From Billgrantia desiderata (GTDB lineage Bacteria; Pseudomonadota; Gammaproteobacteria; Pseudomonadales; Halomonadaceae), in assembly GCA_011742915.1 (NCBI GenBank), contig JAAQTN010000041.1:1-48651 (forward strand): 48,651 nt of DNA, written 5' to 3'. The notes beneath the pieces are model-generated. The model worked only from the letters and a program-made list of their open reading frames with translations. It was not told the origin of the DNA and made no database searches. Positions 18,937 to 28,991 of the stretch are shown here, in pieces. The first letter of the stretch is position 1. The number at the start of each line of letters is the position of its first letter. The position numbers and the translations under genes are program-made.

Positions 18937-20028
18937 ATGACCGATAGCCCCAACAATCTCGACACGCTGCGCCAGCGCATCGACGAGATCGACAACGACA
19001 TCCTGCGCCTGATCAGCGCCCGCGCCGAGTGCGCCAAGCAGGTCGCCGAGGTCAAGACCAAGAGCGATAAGGGCGCCGTGTTCTACCGCCCCGAGCGTGA
19101 GGCCCAGGTGCTGCGGCGGATCATGGAGCTCAACCAGGGGCCGCTCAACAGCGAAGAGATGGCGCGGCTGTTCCGCGAGATCATGTCCGCCTGCCTGGCC
19201 CTGGAGCAGCCCACCAAGGTGGCCTACCTCGGCCCCGAGGGCACCTTCACCCAGCAGGCCGCCTTAAAACACTTCGGTCAGAGCGCGGTGAGCATGCCCA
19301 TGGCGGCCATCGACGAAGTCTTCCGCGAAGTGGAAGCCGGCGCCGTCAACTACGGTGTGGTGCCGGTGGAGAACTCCACCGAAGGCGTGGTCAGCCACAC
19401 CCTCGATTCGTTCATGGACTCCTCGATCCGCATCTGCGGCGAGGTGGTGCTGCGCATTCACCACCATCTGCTGGTGGCCGACACCACCCTGCGCGACAAG
19501 GTCTCGCGGGTCTACTCCCACCCGCAGTCGCTGGCCCAGTGCCGCAAGTGGCTCGACGCCCACTATCCGCGGGCCGAACGGGTGCCGGTGTCGTCCAACG
19601 CCGAAGCGGCCAAGATGATCAAGGGCGAGTGGCACAGCGCAGCGATTGCCGGCGACATGGCGGCCAAGCTCTACGGCCTGGAGAAGGTTGCCGAGAAGAT
19701 CGAGGATCGCCCCGACAACTCCACGCGCTTCCTGATCATCGGCAGCCAGCACGTGCCGATGTCGGGCGAGGACAAGACCTCCATCGTGGTGGCCATGCGC
19801 AACCAGCCCGGCGCACTGCACGAACTGCTCGAACCGTTCCATCGTCACTCCATCGACCTCACACGTCTGGAAACCCGGCCCTCGCGCACCGGCGTGTGGA
19901 ACTACGTGTTCTTCATCGACTTCAAGGGTCACGTGGACGAACCGCGTGTCGCCGCGGTGCTCGAGGAAGTGCGTCTGCGCGCCTCCGAGCTCAAGGTGCT
20001 CGGCTCCTACCCCGTGGGTGTGCTGTAA
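18937..20028 (+). CDS. pheA: Chorismate mutase/prephenate dehydratase (P-protein)
   Basis: The product is 363 residues with three domains: chorismate mutase (about 1-90, LRQRIDEIDNDILRLI), prephenate dehydratase (about 92-270, VAYLGPEGTFTQQAA, with the NSTEGVV block) and a C-terminal ACT domain (about 280-355, NQPGALHELL and LTRLETRPSR) for phenylalanine feedback. It converts chorismate to phenylpyruvate. It starts three bases after serC with GGGGA six bases before ATG, so the two are co-transcribed. The next gene begins two bases after its stop codon. Confidence 0.97.
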   Translation: MTDSPNNLDTLRQRIDEIDNDILRLISARAECAKQVAEVKTKSDKGAVFYRPEREAQVLRRIMELNQGPLNSEEMARLFREIMSACLALEQPTKVAYLGPEGTFTQQAALKHFGQSAVSMPMAAIDEVFREVEAGAVNYGVVPVENSTEGVVSHTLDSFMDSSIRICGEVVLRIHHHLLVADTTLRDKVSRVYSHPQSLAQCRKWLDAHYPRAERVPVSSNAEAAKMIKGEWHSAAIAGDMAAKLYGLEKVAEKIEDRPDNSTRFLIIGSQHVPMSGEDKTSIVVAMRNQPGALHELLEPFHRHSIDLTRLETRPSRTGVWNYVFFIDFKGHVDEPRVAAVLEEVRLRASELKVLGSYPVGVL

Positions 20029-20030
20029 GC

Positions 20031-22337
20031 GTGGTGGAACGTGGCAACCCGAGCGTGACGCCGAACGAAGCGCGAATCCTGATCGTCGGCCTGGGGCTGA
20101 TCGGCGGCTCGCTGGCCGCCGCGCTGCGTGCCGCCGGCTTTCAGGGGGCCATCCAATCCTGCGACCCGGACGCCGGCGAGATCGCGCGCGGCATCGAGAT
20201 GGGCCTGATCGACCACGGTGACACCCGGCTCGCGGCGCTGGTGGAAGGTGCCAGCATGATCGTGCTGGCGGTGCCGGTGCTGGCCATGCGCAGCGTGATG
20301 CAGGAGCTCGCCGAGCTGCTGCCCCGTGAGGCGCTGAGCGGGACGGCGCCACGGGTGGTCGTCACCGACGTCGGCAGCACCAAGGCGGCGGTACGCGACT
20401 GCGCACTGGCGGCCTTCGGCGAGCTGCCGGCAGGGCTGGTGCTGGGGCATCCCATCGCCGGCTCCGAGAAGAGCGGTGTGGCGGCTTCGAACCCGCAGCT
20501 TTACCTCAAGCACAAGGTGATCCTCACCCCGACCCGGGAGACGGCACCGCTCGCCGTGGCACGGGTGGAAGCCCTGTGGCGCGCCTGCGGTGCCGAAGTG
20601 CTGGAGATGGACGTGGAGCGCCACGACCAGGTGCTGGCGCGCACCAGCCATCTGCCGCATTTGCTCGCCTTCTCGCTGGTGGACACCCTGGCGCGCCAGG
20701 ACGAACGGCTGGAGATCTTCCGCTACGCCGCCGGCGGCTTTCGCGACTTCACCCGCATCGCCGGCAGCGACCCGGTCATGTGGCGCGACATCTTCACCGC
20801 CAACCGCGACGCCGTGCTGGCCTCCCTCGACGACTTCGAGGCCGGTCTGAGCCGGCTGCGCCGGGCCGTGGAAGCGGGCGACGGTGATGCTATGCTCTCC
20901 ATCTTCGACCGTGCCAGCCATGCACGACACTACTTCGACTCTCTCCTGAACCAGACCAGTTATCAGGTGGAATACCAGATGCAACAACAAGGCAAGCTCA
21001 CCTTCCGGGCCGCGCCCGGTGGCCGCGTGGCCGGGCGCATTCGCGTGCCGGGCGACAAGTCGATCTCACATCGCTCGATCATGCTGGGCGCCCTGGCCGA
21101 AGGCGTGACCGAAGTGAAGGGCTTCCTGGAAGGGGAGGACAGCCTCGCCACCCTGCAGGCGTTTCGCGAGATGGGCGTGGCCATCGAAGGGCCGCACCAG
21201 GGGCGCGTTACCGTGCACGGTGTCGGCATGCGCGGGCTCAAGGCGCCGGCCGGGCCGCTCTACGTAGGCAATGCCGGTACCGCCATGCGTCTGTTCGCCG
21301 GCCTGTTGGCGGGCCAGGCCTTCGATACCGAACTGATCGGCGACGCCTCGCTGACCAAGCGCCCCATGGGTCGAGTGGCCGACCCGCTGCGGCTGATGGG
21401 CGCCAGGATCGACACCGCCGAGGGCGGCCGCCCGCCGCTGAAGATCCACGGCGGCCAGAAGCTCGAGGGCATTACCTATGATATGCCCATGGCCAGCGCC
21501 CAGGTGAAGTCGTGCCTGCTGCTCGCCGGGCTCTATGCCGAAGGCGAGACCCGCGTGCGCGAGCCGGCGCCCACCCGCGACCACACCGAGCGCATGCTGG
21601 CCGGCTTCGGCTATGAAGTACATCGCGAAGGCGACACCTGCTGGCTCAACGGCGGCGGCAAGCTCACCGCGGCCCCCATCGACGTGCCTTCCGACATCTC
21701 CTCGGCTACCTTTTTCCTGGTGGCGGCGGCGATCACCCCGGGCTCCAACCTGCTTCTCGAGCACGTGGGCATCAACCCCACCCGCATCGGCGTGATCAAC
21801 ATTCTCAAGCTGATGGGGGCCGACCTGCACCTCACCAACGAGCGCGAGGTGGGCGGCGAGCCGGTGGCCGATCTGCACATCCGCTACGCGCCGCTCAAGG
21901 GCATCGACATCCCTCTCGATCAGGTGCCGCTGGCCATTGATGAGTTCCCGGCGCTGTTCGTCGCAGCCGCCTGCGCCACCGGCACCACGCGGCTGCGCGG
22001 CGCCGAGGAGCTGCGGGTCAAGGAGTCCGACCGCATTCAGGCCATGGCCGACGGTCTGGCGACGCTGGGCGTCGAGCACACCGTGCTCGAGGATGGCATC
22101 GACATCGTCGGCGCCGGCGACCGCGAAGTCGCCTACGGCGGCGGGCGTATCGACAGCCTGGGCGACCACCGTATCGCCATGTCGTTCGTGGTGGCCTCGC
22201 TGCGGGCCGGCGAGGAGATCGTCATCGACGACTGCGCCAACGTGGCCACCTCGTTCCCCGGCTTCACCGAGCTGGCGCGCACGGTCGGCCTGCGGGTCAG
22301 CGAAGAAGAGGTCAGGAACACAGGGGAGAACGCATGA
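20031..22337 (+). CDS. tyrA-aroA: Fused prephenate dehydrogenase and EPSP synthase
   Basis: The product is 768 residues from GTG 20031 (GTG 20034 is also possible). Residues about 15-305 are prephenate dehydrogenase with the NAD-binding GLGLIGGSL motif and the [11 protein letters not shown] block, leading to tyrosine. From Met317 the chain is a complete 5-enolpyruvylshikimate-3-phosphate synthase (about 450 residues) with [25 protein letters not shown] and [10 protein letters not shown]. The fusion joins the shikimate step before chorismate with the tyrosine branch. This TyrA-AroA fusion is known in Pseudomonas and Halomonas relatives. The open frame continues upstream inside pheA, which is not coding. 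The stop codon overlaps the cmk start. Confidence 0.95.
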   Translation: MVERGNPSVTPNEARILIVGLGLIGGSLAAALRAAGFQGAIQSCDPDAGEIARGIEMGLIDHGDTRLAALVEGASMIVLAVPVLAMRSVMQELAELLPREALSGTAPRVVVTDVGSTKAAVRDCALAAFGELPAGLVLGHPIAGSEKSGVAASNPQLYLKHKVILTPTRETAPLAVARVEALWRACGAEVLEMDVERHDQVLARTSHLPHLLAFSLVDTLARQDERLEIFRYAAGGFRDFTRIAGSDPVMWRDIFTANRDAVLASLDDFEAGLSRLRRAVEAGDGDAMLSIFDRASHARHYFDSLLNQTSYQVEYQMQQQGKLTFRAAPGGRVAGRIRVPGDKSISHRSIMLGALAEGVTEVKGFLEGEDSLATLQAFREMGVAIEGPHQGRVTVHGVGMRGLKAPAGPLYVGNAGTAMRLFAGLLAGQAFDTELIGDASLTKRPMGRVADPLRLMGARIDTAEGGRPPLKIHGGQKLEGITYDMPMASAQVKSCLLLAGLYAEGETRVREPAPTRDHTERMLAGFGYEVHREGDTCWLNGGGKLTAAPIDVPSDISSATFFLVAAAITPGSNLLLEHVGINPTRIGVINILKLMGADLHLTNEREVGGEPVADLHIRYAPLKGIDIPLDQVPLAIDEFPALFVAAACATGTTRLRGAEELRVKESDRIQAMADGLATLGVEHTVLEDGIDIVGAGDREVAYGGGRIDSLGDHRIAMSFVVASLRAGEEIVIDDCANVATSFPGFTELARTVGLRVSEEEVRNTGENA

Positions 22338-23023
22338 GCGAAACGGCCAAGGTGCTGACCCTCGATGGACCCGGTGGTGCCGGCAAGGGCACCATCAGCC
22401 GTCTGGTCGCCGAGCGCCTGGGCTGGCATCTGCTCGACAGCGGTGCGCTGTATCGGCTCACCGCGCTGGCGGCGATGCGCCACGGTGTGGCGCTGGATGA
22501 TGAAGCCGCGCTGGAGCAGGTGGCCGCCGGTCTCGACGTGGTGTTCGTTGCCGAGGCGGAGAGCACCCGCGTGCTGCTCGAAGGTGACGACGTCAGCCGC
22601 GAGATCCGCACCGAGCAGGTGGGCGACGCCGCCTCCCAGGTGGCGGCGCTCAACGGCGTGCGTCAGGCGCTGCTGCAGCGCCAGCGCGACTTCCGCCAGC
22701 CCCCCGGGCTGGTGGCCGACGGGCGCGACATGGGCACCGTGGTTTTCCCCGATGCCGAACTGAAGGTTTTCCTCACCGCAAGCCCCGAGGAACGGGCGCG
22801 CAGGCGCCACCTTCAGTTGCAGGAGGCGGGGGTGGATGCTAGTCTATCGAGTCTTTTGAAGGAAATTCAGGCACGCGATGCACGCGACATGCAACGCAGC
22901 GTGGCTCCGCTCAAGCCGGCCGATGACGCCATAACGCTTGATACCACGAGCCTGAGTATACCGGAAGTGGTGGAACGGTTGACGGAGTGGCTGGCCCAGC
23001 GTGGCCTCGTCCCCGAAACTTGA
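22334..23023 (+). CDS. cmk: Cytidylate kinase
   Basis: The product is 229 residues. The P-loop [10 protein letters not shown] lies at about residues 11-20, followed by the CMP-binding LLDSGALYR and [11 protein letters not shown] blocks. It phosphorylates CMP and dCMP to the diphosphates. GGGGAGA precedes the ATG, which overlaps the tyrA-aroA stop codon (ATGA). Its position just before rpsA is conserved across many gammaproteobacteria. A 178-base gap separates it from rpsA. Confidence 0.97.
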   Translation: MSETAKVLTLDGPGGAGKGTISRLVAERLGWHLLDSGALYRLTALAAMRHGVALDDEAALEQVAAGLDVVFVAEAESTRVLLEGDDVSREIRTEQVGDAASQVAALNGVRQALLQRQRDFRQPPGLVADGRDMGTVVFPDAELKVFLTASPEERARRRHLQLQEAGVDASLSSLLKEIQARDARDMQRSVAPLKPADDAITLDTTSLSIPEVVERLTEWLAQRGLVPET

Positions 23024-23201
23024 TCTCCCTTGCGGCGCCCTCGAACGGATGTCATGGCATGGTCGGGCACTAAATTCTTGCAAGCCCGGCCAGGTCCAAC
23101 CAGCGCTAACATCCTCGGGGGTTTGGTAAATAAGGCCCGCACTCGCTGGTGGTGCGGAGAAGGCGGCAACGCCTCAACACCGTTGATCACGTAGGAAAAT
23201 C

Positions 23202-24878
23202 ATGAGCGAAAGCTTTGCTGAACTGTTTGAACAGTCACTGCAGGACATCAACATGGAGCCGGGCGCCATCGTCACGGCTACCGTCGTCGACATCGAAGGT
23301 GACTGGGTCACCGTCAATGCCGGCCTGAAGTCTGAAGGGCAGATTCCCGCGGCGCAGTTCCGCGACGATAACGGCGAGCTCACCATCGCCGTCGGCGATG
23401 AAGTCAGCGTCGCCCTGGAAGCCGTCGAAGACGGTTTCGGCGAGACCCGTCTGTCTCGCGAGAAGGCCAAGCGCGCCGAGGCGTGGAAGATTCTGGAAGC
23501 GGCCTTCGAGAAGGAAGAAATCGTCAAGGGCGTGATCAACGGCAAGGTCAAGGGCGGCTTCACCGTCGACATCGACTCCATCCGTGCATTCCTCCCGGGT
23601 TCCCTGGTCGACGTGCGTCCGGTGCGCGACACCACGCATCTCGAGCACAAGGAACTCGACTTCAAGGTCATCAAGCTCGACCCGAAGCGCAACAACGTTG
23701 TCGTTTCCCGCCGTGCCGTGCTCGAAGCCGAGAACAGCGCCGAGCGTGAAGCGCTGCTCGCCACCCTGCAGGAAGGCCAGCAGATCGTCGGTATCGTCAA
23801 GAACCTCACCGACTACGGCGCCTTCGTCGACCTGGGCGGCGTCGATGGCCTGCTGCACATCACCGACATGGCTTGGAAGCGCATCAAGCATCCGAGCGAA
23901 ATCGTTGCCGTGGGCGACGAGATCAACGTCAAGGTGCTGAAGTTCGACCGCGAGCGCAACCGCGTCTCCCTGGGTCTGAAGCAGCTGGGCGAAGATCCGT
24001 GGGTCAGCATCACCGAGCGTTACCCCGAGGGTACCGTCGTTCCGGCTCGCGTCACCAACCTCACCGACTACGGCTGCTTCGCCGAGCTGGAAGAGGGTGT
24101 CGAAGGCCTGGTTCACGTCTCCGAGATGGACTGGACCAACAAGAACATCCACCCGTCCAAGGTCGTCAACATCGGCGACGAAGTGGATGTCATGATCCTC
24201 GACATCGACGAAGAGCGTCGTCGTATCTCCCTGGGTATCAAGCAGTGCACCCCGAACCCGTGGGAAACCTTCAACGCCCAGTACAACAAGGGCGACCGCG
24301 TGTCCGGTACCATCAAGTCGATCACCGACTTCGGTATCTTCATCGGTCTGGAAGGCGGTATCGACGGTCTGGTTCACCTCTCCGACCTCTCCTGGTCCGA
24401 GACTGGCGAAGAAGCCGTGCGTCGCTTCAAGAAGGGCGACGAAGCCGAAGCCGTCATCCTCTCCATCGACCCGGAGCGTGAGCGCATTTCGCTTGGCATC
24501 AAGCAGCTCGACTCCGACCCGGTGGCCGAGTACCTGGCCGTCAACGACAAGGGCTCCATCGTCTCCGGTCGCGTGATCGAAGTCGACGCCAAGGAAGCTC
24601 ACATCGAGCTGGCCACTGACGTCGTGGCCGTGCTCAAGGCATCCGAAATCAGCGCCGACCGCGTCGAAGACGCTCGCAACGTGCTGAGCGAAGGCGACAC
24701 CGTCGAAGCCCGCATCGTCAACGTCGATCGCAAGAACCGCGCGATCAACCTGTCGATCAAGGCCAAGGACCAGGACGACACTCGTCAGAACCTGAAGAAA
24801 CTGCGCGAGCAGGAAGTCGAGAGCGGTGGCCCGACCACCATCGGCGACCTGATCAAGCAGCAGATGGGTCAGGACTGA
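23202..24878 (+). CDS. rpsA: 30S ribosomal protein S1
   Basis: The product is 558 residues with six S1 (OB-fold) repeats at about 20-88, 105-172, 190-259, 276-346, 363-433 and 450-520. The last four are the most alike, each with a GxxxxGxVxxxxxxG pattern such as [22 protein letters not shown]1 brings mRNAs to the ribosome and unfolds leaders. TAGGAAAA precedes ATG 23202. In many relatives ihfB follows rpsA; here rimO lies downstream on the opposite strand and ihfB is absent from the window. The gene ends in a strong bidirectional hairpin. Confidence 0.98.
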   Translation: MSESFAELFEQSLQDINMEPGAIVTATVVDIEGDWVTVNAGLKSEGQIPAAQFRDDNGELTIAVGDEVSVALEAVEDGFGETRLSREKAKRAEAWKILEAAFEKEEIVKGVINGKVKGGFTVDIDSIRAFLPGSLVDVRPVRDTTHLEHKELDFKVIKLDPKRNNVVVSRRAVLEAENSAEREALLATLQEGQQIVGIVKNLTDYGAFVDLGGVDGLLHITDMAWKRIKHPSEIVAVGDEINVKVLKFDRERNRVSLGLKQLGEDPWVSITERYPEGTVVPARVTNLTDYGCFAELEEGVEGLVHVSEMDWTNKNIHPSKVVNIGDEVDVMILDIDEERRRISLGIKQCTPNPWETFNAQYNKGDRVSGTIKSITDFGIFIGLEGGIDGLVHLSDLSWSETGEEAVRRFKKGDEAEAVILSIDPERERISLGIKQLDSDPVAEYLAVNDKGSIVSGRVIEVDAKEAHIELATDVVAVLKASEISADRVEDARNVLSEGDTVEARIVNVDRKNRAINLSIKAKDQDDTRQNLKKLREQEVESGGPTTIGDLIKQQMGQD

Positions 24879-24927
24879 TCGTCCCTCGGGCTCCGCTCGC
24901 GGAGCCCGAACCCGGCTTTACAGCCAA

Positions 24928-24957
24928 CAAAAACGCCACCCTAGGGTGGCGTTTTTG
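24928..24957. terminator. Bidirectional rho-independent terminator rpsA/rimO
   Basis: A perfect palindrome with A5 on the left and T5 on the right of a GC-rich stem (24934-24941 with 24944-24951) can end transcription on both strands. A second GC-rich hairpin, without a T-run, lies at about 24888-24907. Confidence 0.9.
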
Positions 24958-24987
24958 CGTCTGGGCTTTTTATTCAGGACCCGTTAT

Positions 24988-26349
24988 TCAAGCACTATAA
25001 AAATCCATGAATTTTACCGGTTGAGATTCTTCTATCACCTCGGCCCAAAGATCGTACTCGTCGGCGTTGGTCACCCGGGCGCGCACCACGTCGCCGGGGC
25101 GCAGGGTGCGCTTGGCCTCCAGGAACACCATGCCGTCGATCTCGGGGGCATCGGCTTCGCTGCGGCCGATGGGGCCGTCTTCGTCGACCTCGTCGACCAG
25201 CACTTCGATCTCGCGGCCGATCTTGCGCTCCAGGCGAGCGGCGGAGATCTGCTGCTGGTGCGCCATGAAGCGCTCCCAGCGCTCCTGCTTCACCTCATCC
25301 GGCACCGGCTCCAGGCCCAGCTCGTTGGCCGGTGCGCCATCCACCGGGGAGTACTGGAAGCAGCCCACGCGGTCGAGCTGCGCTTCGCTCAGCCAGTCGA
25401 GCAGGTACTGGAAGTCCTCCTCGGTCTCGCCGGGGAAACCGACGATGAAGGTGGAGCGAATGGTCAGCTCAGGACAGATCTCGCGCCAGCGCTTGATGCG
25501 GGCCAGGGTCTTGTCCTCGAAGGCGGGGCGTTTCATCGCCTTGAGCACCTTGGGGCTGGCGTGCTGGAAGGGGATGTCCAGGTAGGGCAGGATCTTGCCC
25601 TCGGCCATCAGCGGGATCAGCTCGTCCACGTGGGGGTAGGGGTACACGTAGTGCAGCCGTACGCGAATGCCCAGCTCGGAGAGCGCCTCGCACAGCTCGG
25701 TGAGGCGGGTCTTCACCTCACGACCGCGCCACTCGCTCGGCGCGTAGCGCAGGTCCAGGCCGTAGGCGCTGGTGTCCTGAGAGATCACCAGCAGCTCCTT
25801 CACGCCGGCCTTGGCCAGCCCTTCGGCCTCGCGCAGCACGTCGCCCACCGGGCGGCTCACCAGCTTGCCGCGCATGGAAGGGATGATGCAGAAGCTGCAG
25901 CTGTGGTTGCAGCCTTCGGAGATCTTCAGGTAGGCATAGTGGCGAGGGGTCAGCTTCACGCCTTGGGCCGGCACCAGATCGATGTGCGGGTCGTGCTGGT
26001 GGTGGTGCGGGGCCGCCTCGTGCACGGCGCCCACTACGCGCTCGTACTGCTGCGGCCCGGTCACGGCCAGCACGCTGGGGTGAACGTCGCGAATCGCCGC
26101 CTCGTCCACGCCCATGCAGCCGGTGACGATCACCTTGCCGTTCTCGGCAATCGCCTCGCCGATGGCATCCAGCGACTCGGCCTTGGCGCTGTCGATGAAG
26201 CCGCAGGTATTGACCACCACCACGTCGGCGTCGTCATAGCTGGGCACGATCTCGTAGCCGTCCGTACGCAGCTGAGTCAGGATGCGCTCGGAATCCACCA
26301 GCGCCTTGGGGCAGCCTAGTGAGACGAAACCGACCTTGGGAGTGGACAT
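24988..26349 (-). CDS. rimO: Ribosomal protein S12 methylthiotransferase RimO
   Basis: The product is 453 residues (E. coli RimO has 441). It has an N-terminal MTTase domain with cysteines in SLGCPKA, NTCGF and TGCMG, a radical-SAM core with [11 protein letters not shown] (CxxxCxxC iron-sulfur ligand) and a C-terminal TRAM domain. RimO adds a methylthio group to an aspartate of ribosomal protein S12. [15 protein letters not shown] distinguishes it from MiaB-type tRNA enzymes. TGAGGTAG precedes ATG 26349. It converges on rpsA across the shared terminator. Confidence 0.96.
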   Translation of the reverse strand: MSTPKVGFVSLGCPKALVDSERILTQLRTDGYEIVPSYDDADVVVVNTCGFIDSAKAESLDAIGEAIAENGKVIVTGCMGVDEAAIRDVHPSVLAVTGPQQYERVVGAVHEAAPHHHQHDPHIDLVPAQGVKLTPRHYAYLKISEGCNHSCSFCIIPSMRGKLVSRPVGDVLREAEGLAKAGVKELLVISQDTSAYGLDLRYAPSEWRGREVKTRLTELCEALSELGIRVRLHYVYPYPHVDELIPLMAEGKILPYLDIPFQHASPKVLKAMKRPAFEDKTLARIKRWREICPELTIRSTFIVGFPGETEEDFQYLLDWLSEAQLDRVGCFQYSPVDGAPANELGLEPVPDEVKQERWERFMAHQQQISAARLERKIGREIEVLVDEVDEDGPIGRSEADAPEIDGMVFLEAKRTLRPGDVVRARVTNADEYDLWAEVIEESQPVKFMDFYSA

Positions 26350-26409
26350 GTACTACCTCAGTGGAAAAATGAAAGGCAAATGCCTGCGCGAGCGAATCGC
26401 TGTGCTATA

Positions 26410-26478
26410 GCCGCCATCCATGGCGGCTCCCCTTCGGGCCAGCCTAAAGGCTGTTCAAATTCGCTCCCGGCGAATTTG
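26410..26478. repeat. Cluster of three hairpins in the rimO upstream region
   Basis: The 331-base gap between rimO (26349) and the SRPBCC gene (26681) contains no credible gene. Three perfect inverted repeats follow one another: GCCGCCAT/ATGGCGGC (26410-26427), CAGCC/GGCTG (26440-26453) and CAAATTCGC/GCGAATTTG (26456-26478). The wording resembles an interspersed Halomonas element I recall from other genomes. The remainder (26479-26680) shows no recognised motif. Promoters for rimO and the SRPBCC gene must lie in or beside this region. Confidence 0.6.
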
Positions 26479-26680
26479 TGCTGCGGTGCTCATACCAGTC
26501 ACATATACCCCATATGCTCCTGGTACTGTGCTCCTCGCGCCTAGCGCTTCATCTCGCTCGGCGATTTGCTGGGTTACCGTAGGCAAGGGTTTGCATGAGC
26601 GAAGATTAGCTAACGTGCAGCAGGACGGGTAACCTGCAAGGTGAAGCATTTTAGCGTCGAAGTGCAGCATAGGGAACCGC

Positions 26681-27091
26681 ATGGCCACCATCGAACATAG
26701 TGCAATTCTCCAGGCGCCACCGGAGCGGGTCTTTGCCCTGCTCGAGCGGGTCGAGGATTTCGTCGACTACTCCGATCTGATCAAGCGGATCGAACCCCTC
26801 GGCGGCCAACGCTACCGTTGGCACGTGCATGCCGTCGGCATGGACTGGACCTTCGACGTGGCCATCACCGAGAACCGGCCGCCCGAGGTGCTGGCGTGGC
26901 AATCGGTGGAAGGGGTGCACAACGAGGGTTGCTATCGCCTCAGCCCGGTGGAAGCGGGTACCGAGGTCTCCTTCACGCTCACCTACACGCTGCGCAACCG
27001 CCTGGTCGAGAAGGCCGTGACCAAGGCCGCCAAGCCGCTCGTCAGCAAGGTCAGCCGGCAGATCCTCGAGCGGGTGGAAGAGAGGCTGTAG
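26681..27091 (+). CDS. SRPBCC (START-like) family protein
   Basis: The product is 136 residues of the polyketide-cyclase/START-like fold. It begins ATIEHSAILQAPPERVFALL, the usual first strand and helix, and ends in a long C-terminal helix (LVSKVSRQILERVEERL). The family includes RatA and coenzyme-Q-binding proteins that hold hydrophobic ligands, but the residues here do not single out one of them. AGGGAA lies five bases before ATG 26681. It is transcribed away from rimO and may be followed in the same transcript by the small membrane protein. Confidence 0.8.
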   Translation: MATIEHSAILQAPPERVFALLERVEDFVDYSDLIKRIEPLGGQRYRWHVHAVGMDWTFDVAITENRPPEVLAWQSVEGVHNEGCYRLSPVEAGTEVSFTLTYTLRNRLVEKAVTKAAKPLVSKVSRQILERVEERL

Positions 27092-27213
27092 GCTCGCGCA
27101 GGCATGTCGTTCAAAGCTAGCGGATAAAAGTTAGGCGGCTATCTTTTTCTTTTCCCGGAGTAGGACTACACTCGTCTTGACGAGGCCCCGTCGGCCTCAG
27201 CGAGGAAACCAGC

Positions 27214-27399
27214 GTGAGCGTTATCAAGGGGTTTATGTGGTGCCTGGCGGTGCTGTTCGCCCAACTCGGGCTGCTGCGCTATATCGACCTGCGGGTTGCC
27301 ACCATGCAGCGGTTGCAAGAGCCACCGCTGGAGCCTGCCGAGGGCTCGGTAGCGCCTCAACTGGAGACCCAAGAGAAGCAGGGCGAGCTCGACGCCTAG
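27214..27399 (+). CDS. Small single-pass membrane protein
   Basis: The product is 61 residues, not recognised. One hydrophobic helix (about residues 5-24, KGFMWCLAVLFAQLGLLRY) is followed by a proline/glutamate-rich acidic tail. GTG 27214 is preceded by GAGGAAA at five bases, a strong ribosome site that supports a real gene. It lies 122 bases after the SRPBCC gene and 119 bases before the VTT gene. No function can be given. Confidence 0.55.
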   Translation: MSVIKGFMWCLAVLFAQLGLLRYIDLRVATMQRLQEPPLEPAEGSVAPQLETQEKQGELDA

Positions 27400-27518
27400 G
27401 CCACATGGCTCGAATTTTCACCCAGGCTCGGGATGGCTGGGGCGCCGGCAAGGCACGCGGAAGTGACCTCTAGAAGCGGGCATGGCACCATTGGCGCAAA
27501 TCGAAGGGAAGCTAGCCG

Positions 27519-28193
27519 ATGCCGAACGACTCGTCACTTCGCCGCCGCTGGCGCTGGGTTGCCGTGGGGGCCAGTGCCACCATGGCTGCCTATGTCTGGT
27601 TCTGGCACTCACCTGACCTCACCGCCATAAGGCACTGGGTCGAACAGACTTCACATCACCCTCTCGTCGTCATCGGCGTCATGCTCACCATGGCCGTGAC
27701 GCTGGCCGTGGGCCTGCCAGGCAGTATCGGCCTGTGGCTCATCGCACCTTTCTATCCGCCTCACATCGCCACGCCGATGCTCATTCTCGGTAGCGTCAGC
27801 GGTGCGCTGGGGGCCTACTACCTGGCGGCTCGGGTCGGCGAGCGTTGGAACCCGGAAGGCTTGACCCGCAAGATCATGGAAATGCTCACCAAGCGCGGCG
27901 ACCTGTTGACCCAGTGCGCGCTGCGGGTGCTGCCCGGCTTTCCTCATTCAGTGATCAATTACGCCGCGGGCCTCTGTCGCCTGCCGCTCTCTACCTTCGT
28001 CATGGCCGCCGCACTGGGGCTGGGCATCAAGTGGGCGGTCTACGCCAGCGCCATTCACAGCGGCCTGCAGGCCGTCTCCCGGGGCGACGACTTCATTACC
28101 CTGGATCTCATCCTGCCGCTCATCGCCCTGGCGCTGCTGCTGCTCGTCGGTGCCTGGATGAGAAGGCGAGTAGAGGAGAACAAGGAGCTCTAG
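27519..28193 (+). CDS. TVP38/TMEM64 (VTT-domain) membrane protein
   Basis: The product is 224 residues with about five or six hydrophobic helices. The VTT (DedA-like) core includes the reentrant-loop motif GLPGSIGLWLIAPFY, a glycine-rich GSVSGALGAYYLAARVG and the later ALRVLPGFPHSVINYAAGL block. Related proteins are lipid scramblases or transporters of the inner membrane; the substrate is unknown here. AGGGAAG precedes ATG 27519. It ends ten bases before the convergent universal stress protein gene. Confidence 0.85.
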   Translation: MPNDSSLRRRWRWVAVGASATMAAYVWFWHSPDLTAIRHWVEQTSHHPLVVIGVMLTMAVTLAVGLPGSIGLWLIAPFYPPHIATPMLILGSVSGALGAYYLAARVGERWNPEGLTRKIMEMLTKRGDLLTQCALRVLPGFPHSVINYAAGLCRLPLSTFVMAAALGLGIKWAVYASAIHSGLQAVSRGDDFITLDLILPLIALALLLLVGAWMRRRVEENKEL

Positions 28194-28202
28194 GCTGCAT
28201 CG

Positions 28203-28991
28203 CTAGGGAACCACCAGGATCGGCAGCGGCACCCTTGCAATCAGCTCCGGATCCTCGTTCAGCAGGCTCTCCAGCTCGCTGCGGTGGAGCAGCAGGCCGC
28301 CGGCATTGGCATGTGCCAAGGCTCGCTCCAGCTCGTAGGCATGGCTGACGGGCAGCGGGGCACCGTCCTCGAACAGTGCTGCCAGCCATTCCGCCATGGC
28401 CGGCGGCGCTTCGCTTTCCCCGGCTACGGGCTTCAGCCAGCGCAGCGGTCCGCGCTTGAAGGGGTGGCGCTCGTCCCACAGCAGTACCGTGCAGGGAGCT
28501 TCCATAATCAAGCGGCGGCTGGTGGAGCCCAGCCGGGTGCCCCAGCGTTCCGTCGTACCGGCCTTGCCCAGCACCAGCACGTCTTCGGCGGTGGCCATGG
28601 TCAGCGCGGCCGATACCACCTGCCCGCGGGCGACCTCCAGGCGATGACGCAGGCTGCGTCCGGCCACGGCGCCGGCGAGCGCTTGGTGCACCCGCTGCAA
28701 CTGGCGGGCAATGCTGGTTTCCAGCGAATCGGGAGTGAGCGGGCGCGACAGGCCCGATTGCGCGCCGATCTCGCAAGAGAAGGGGAAGGCGGCGCAGCGC
28801 AGCAGGTCCATGTCCTCCACGTAGAGCGCGACCAGTTCGGCATGGCGCAGGCTGGCCAGGTTCACCGCGGCGGTAAGCGCTCCCAGGCTGTGGCGGGAAG
28901 CATCGAGCAGGGCGAGAACCCGGGCCGCTTCCAGAGCCGTGCCGTTTTCGCTTACCTGCCCGCCGTGGGGAGGCGCATCCTCAGTGCTCAT
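28203..28991 (-). CDS. Universal stress protein family
   Basis: The product is 262 residues. An N-terminal UspA-like domain (about 20-165) begins RVLALLDASRHSLGALT and ends with the nucleotide-binding pattern GKAGTTERWGTRLGSTSRRL, followed by the usual PCTVLLW strand. The remaining 95 or so residues are unlike a second Usp domain and may be a degenerate one. The start at 28991 overlaps the end of the Lon-family gene by 11 bases, so the two are expressed together. A longer open frame to 29102 lies inside the protease gene and is not preferred. Confidence 0.78.
   Translation of the reverse strand: MSTEDAPPHGGQVSENGTALEAARVLALLDASRHSLGALTAAVNLASLRHAELVALYVEDMDLLRCAAFPFSCEIGAQSGLSRPLTPDSLETSIARQLQRVHQALAGAVAGRSLRHRLEVARGQVVSAALTMATAEDVLVLGKAGTTERWGTRLGSTSRRLIMEAPCTVLLWDERHPFKRGPLRWLKPVAGESEAPPAMAEWLAALFEDGAPLPVSHAYELERALAHANAGGLLLHRSELESLLNEDPELIARVPLPILVVP

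Noticed and set aside
24946..26319. A 457-codon plus-strand open frame opposite rimO
   Set aside because: It is a shadow of rimO rich in His, Leu, Gly and Val, and it starts inside the terminator.
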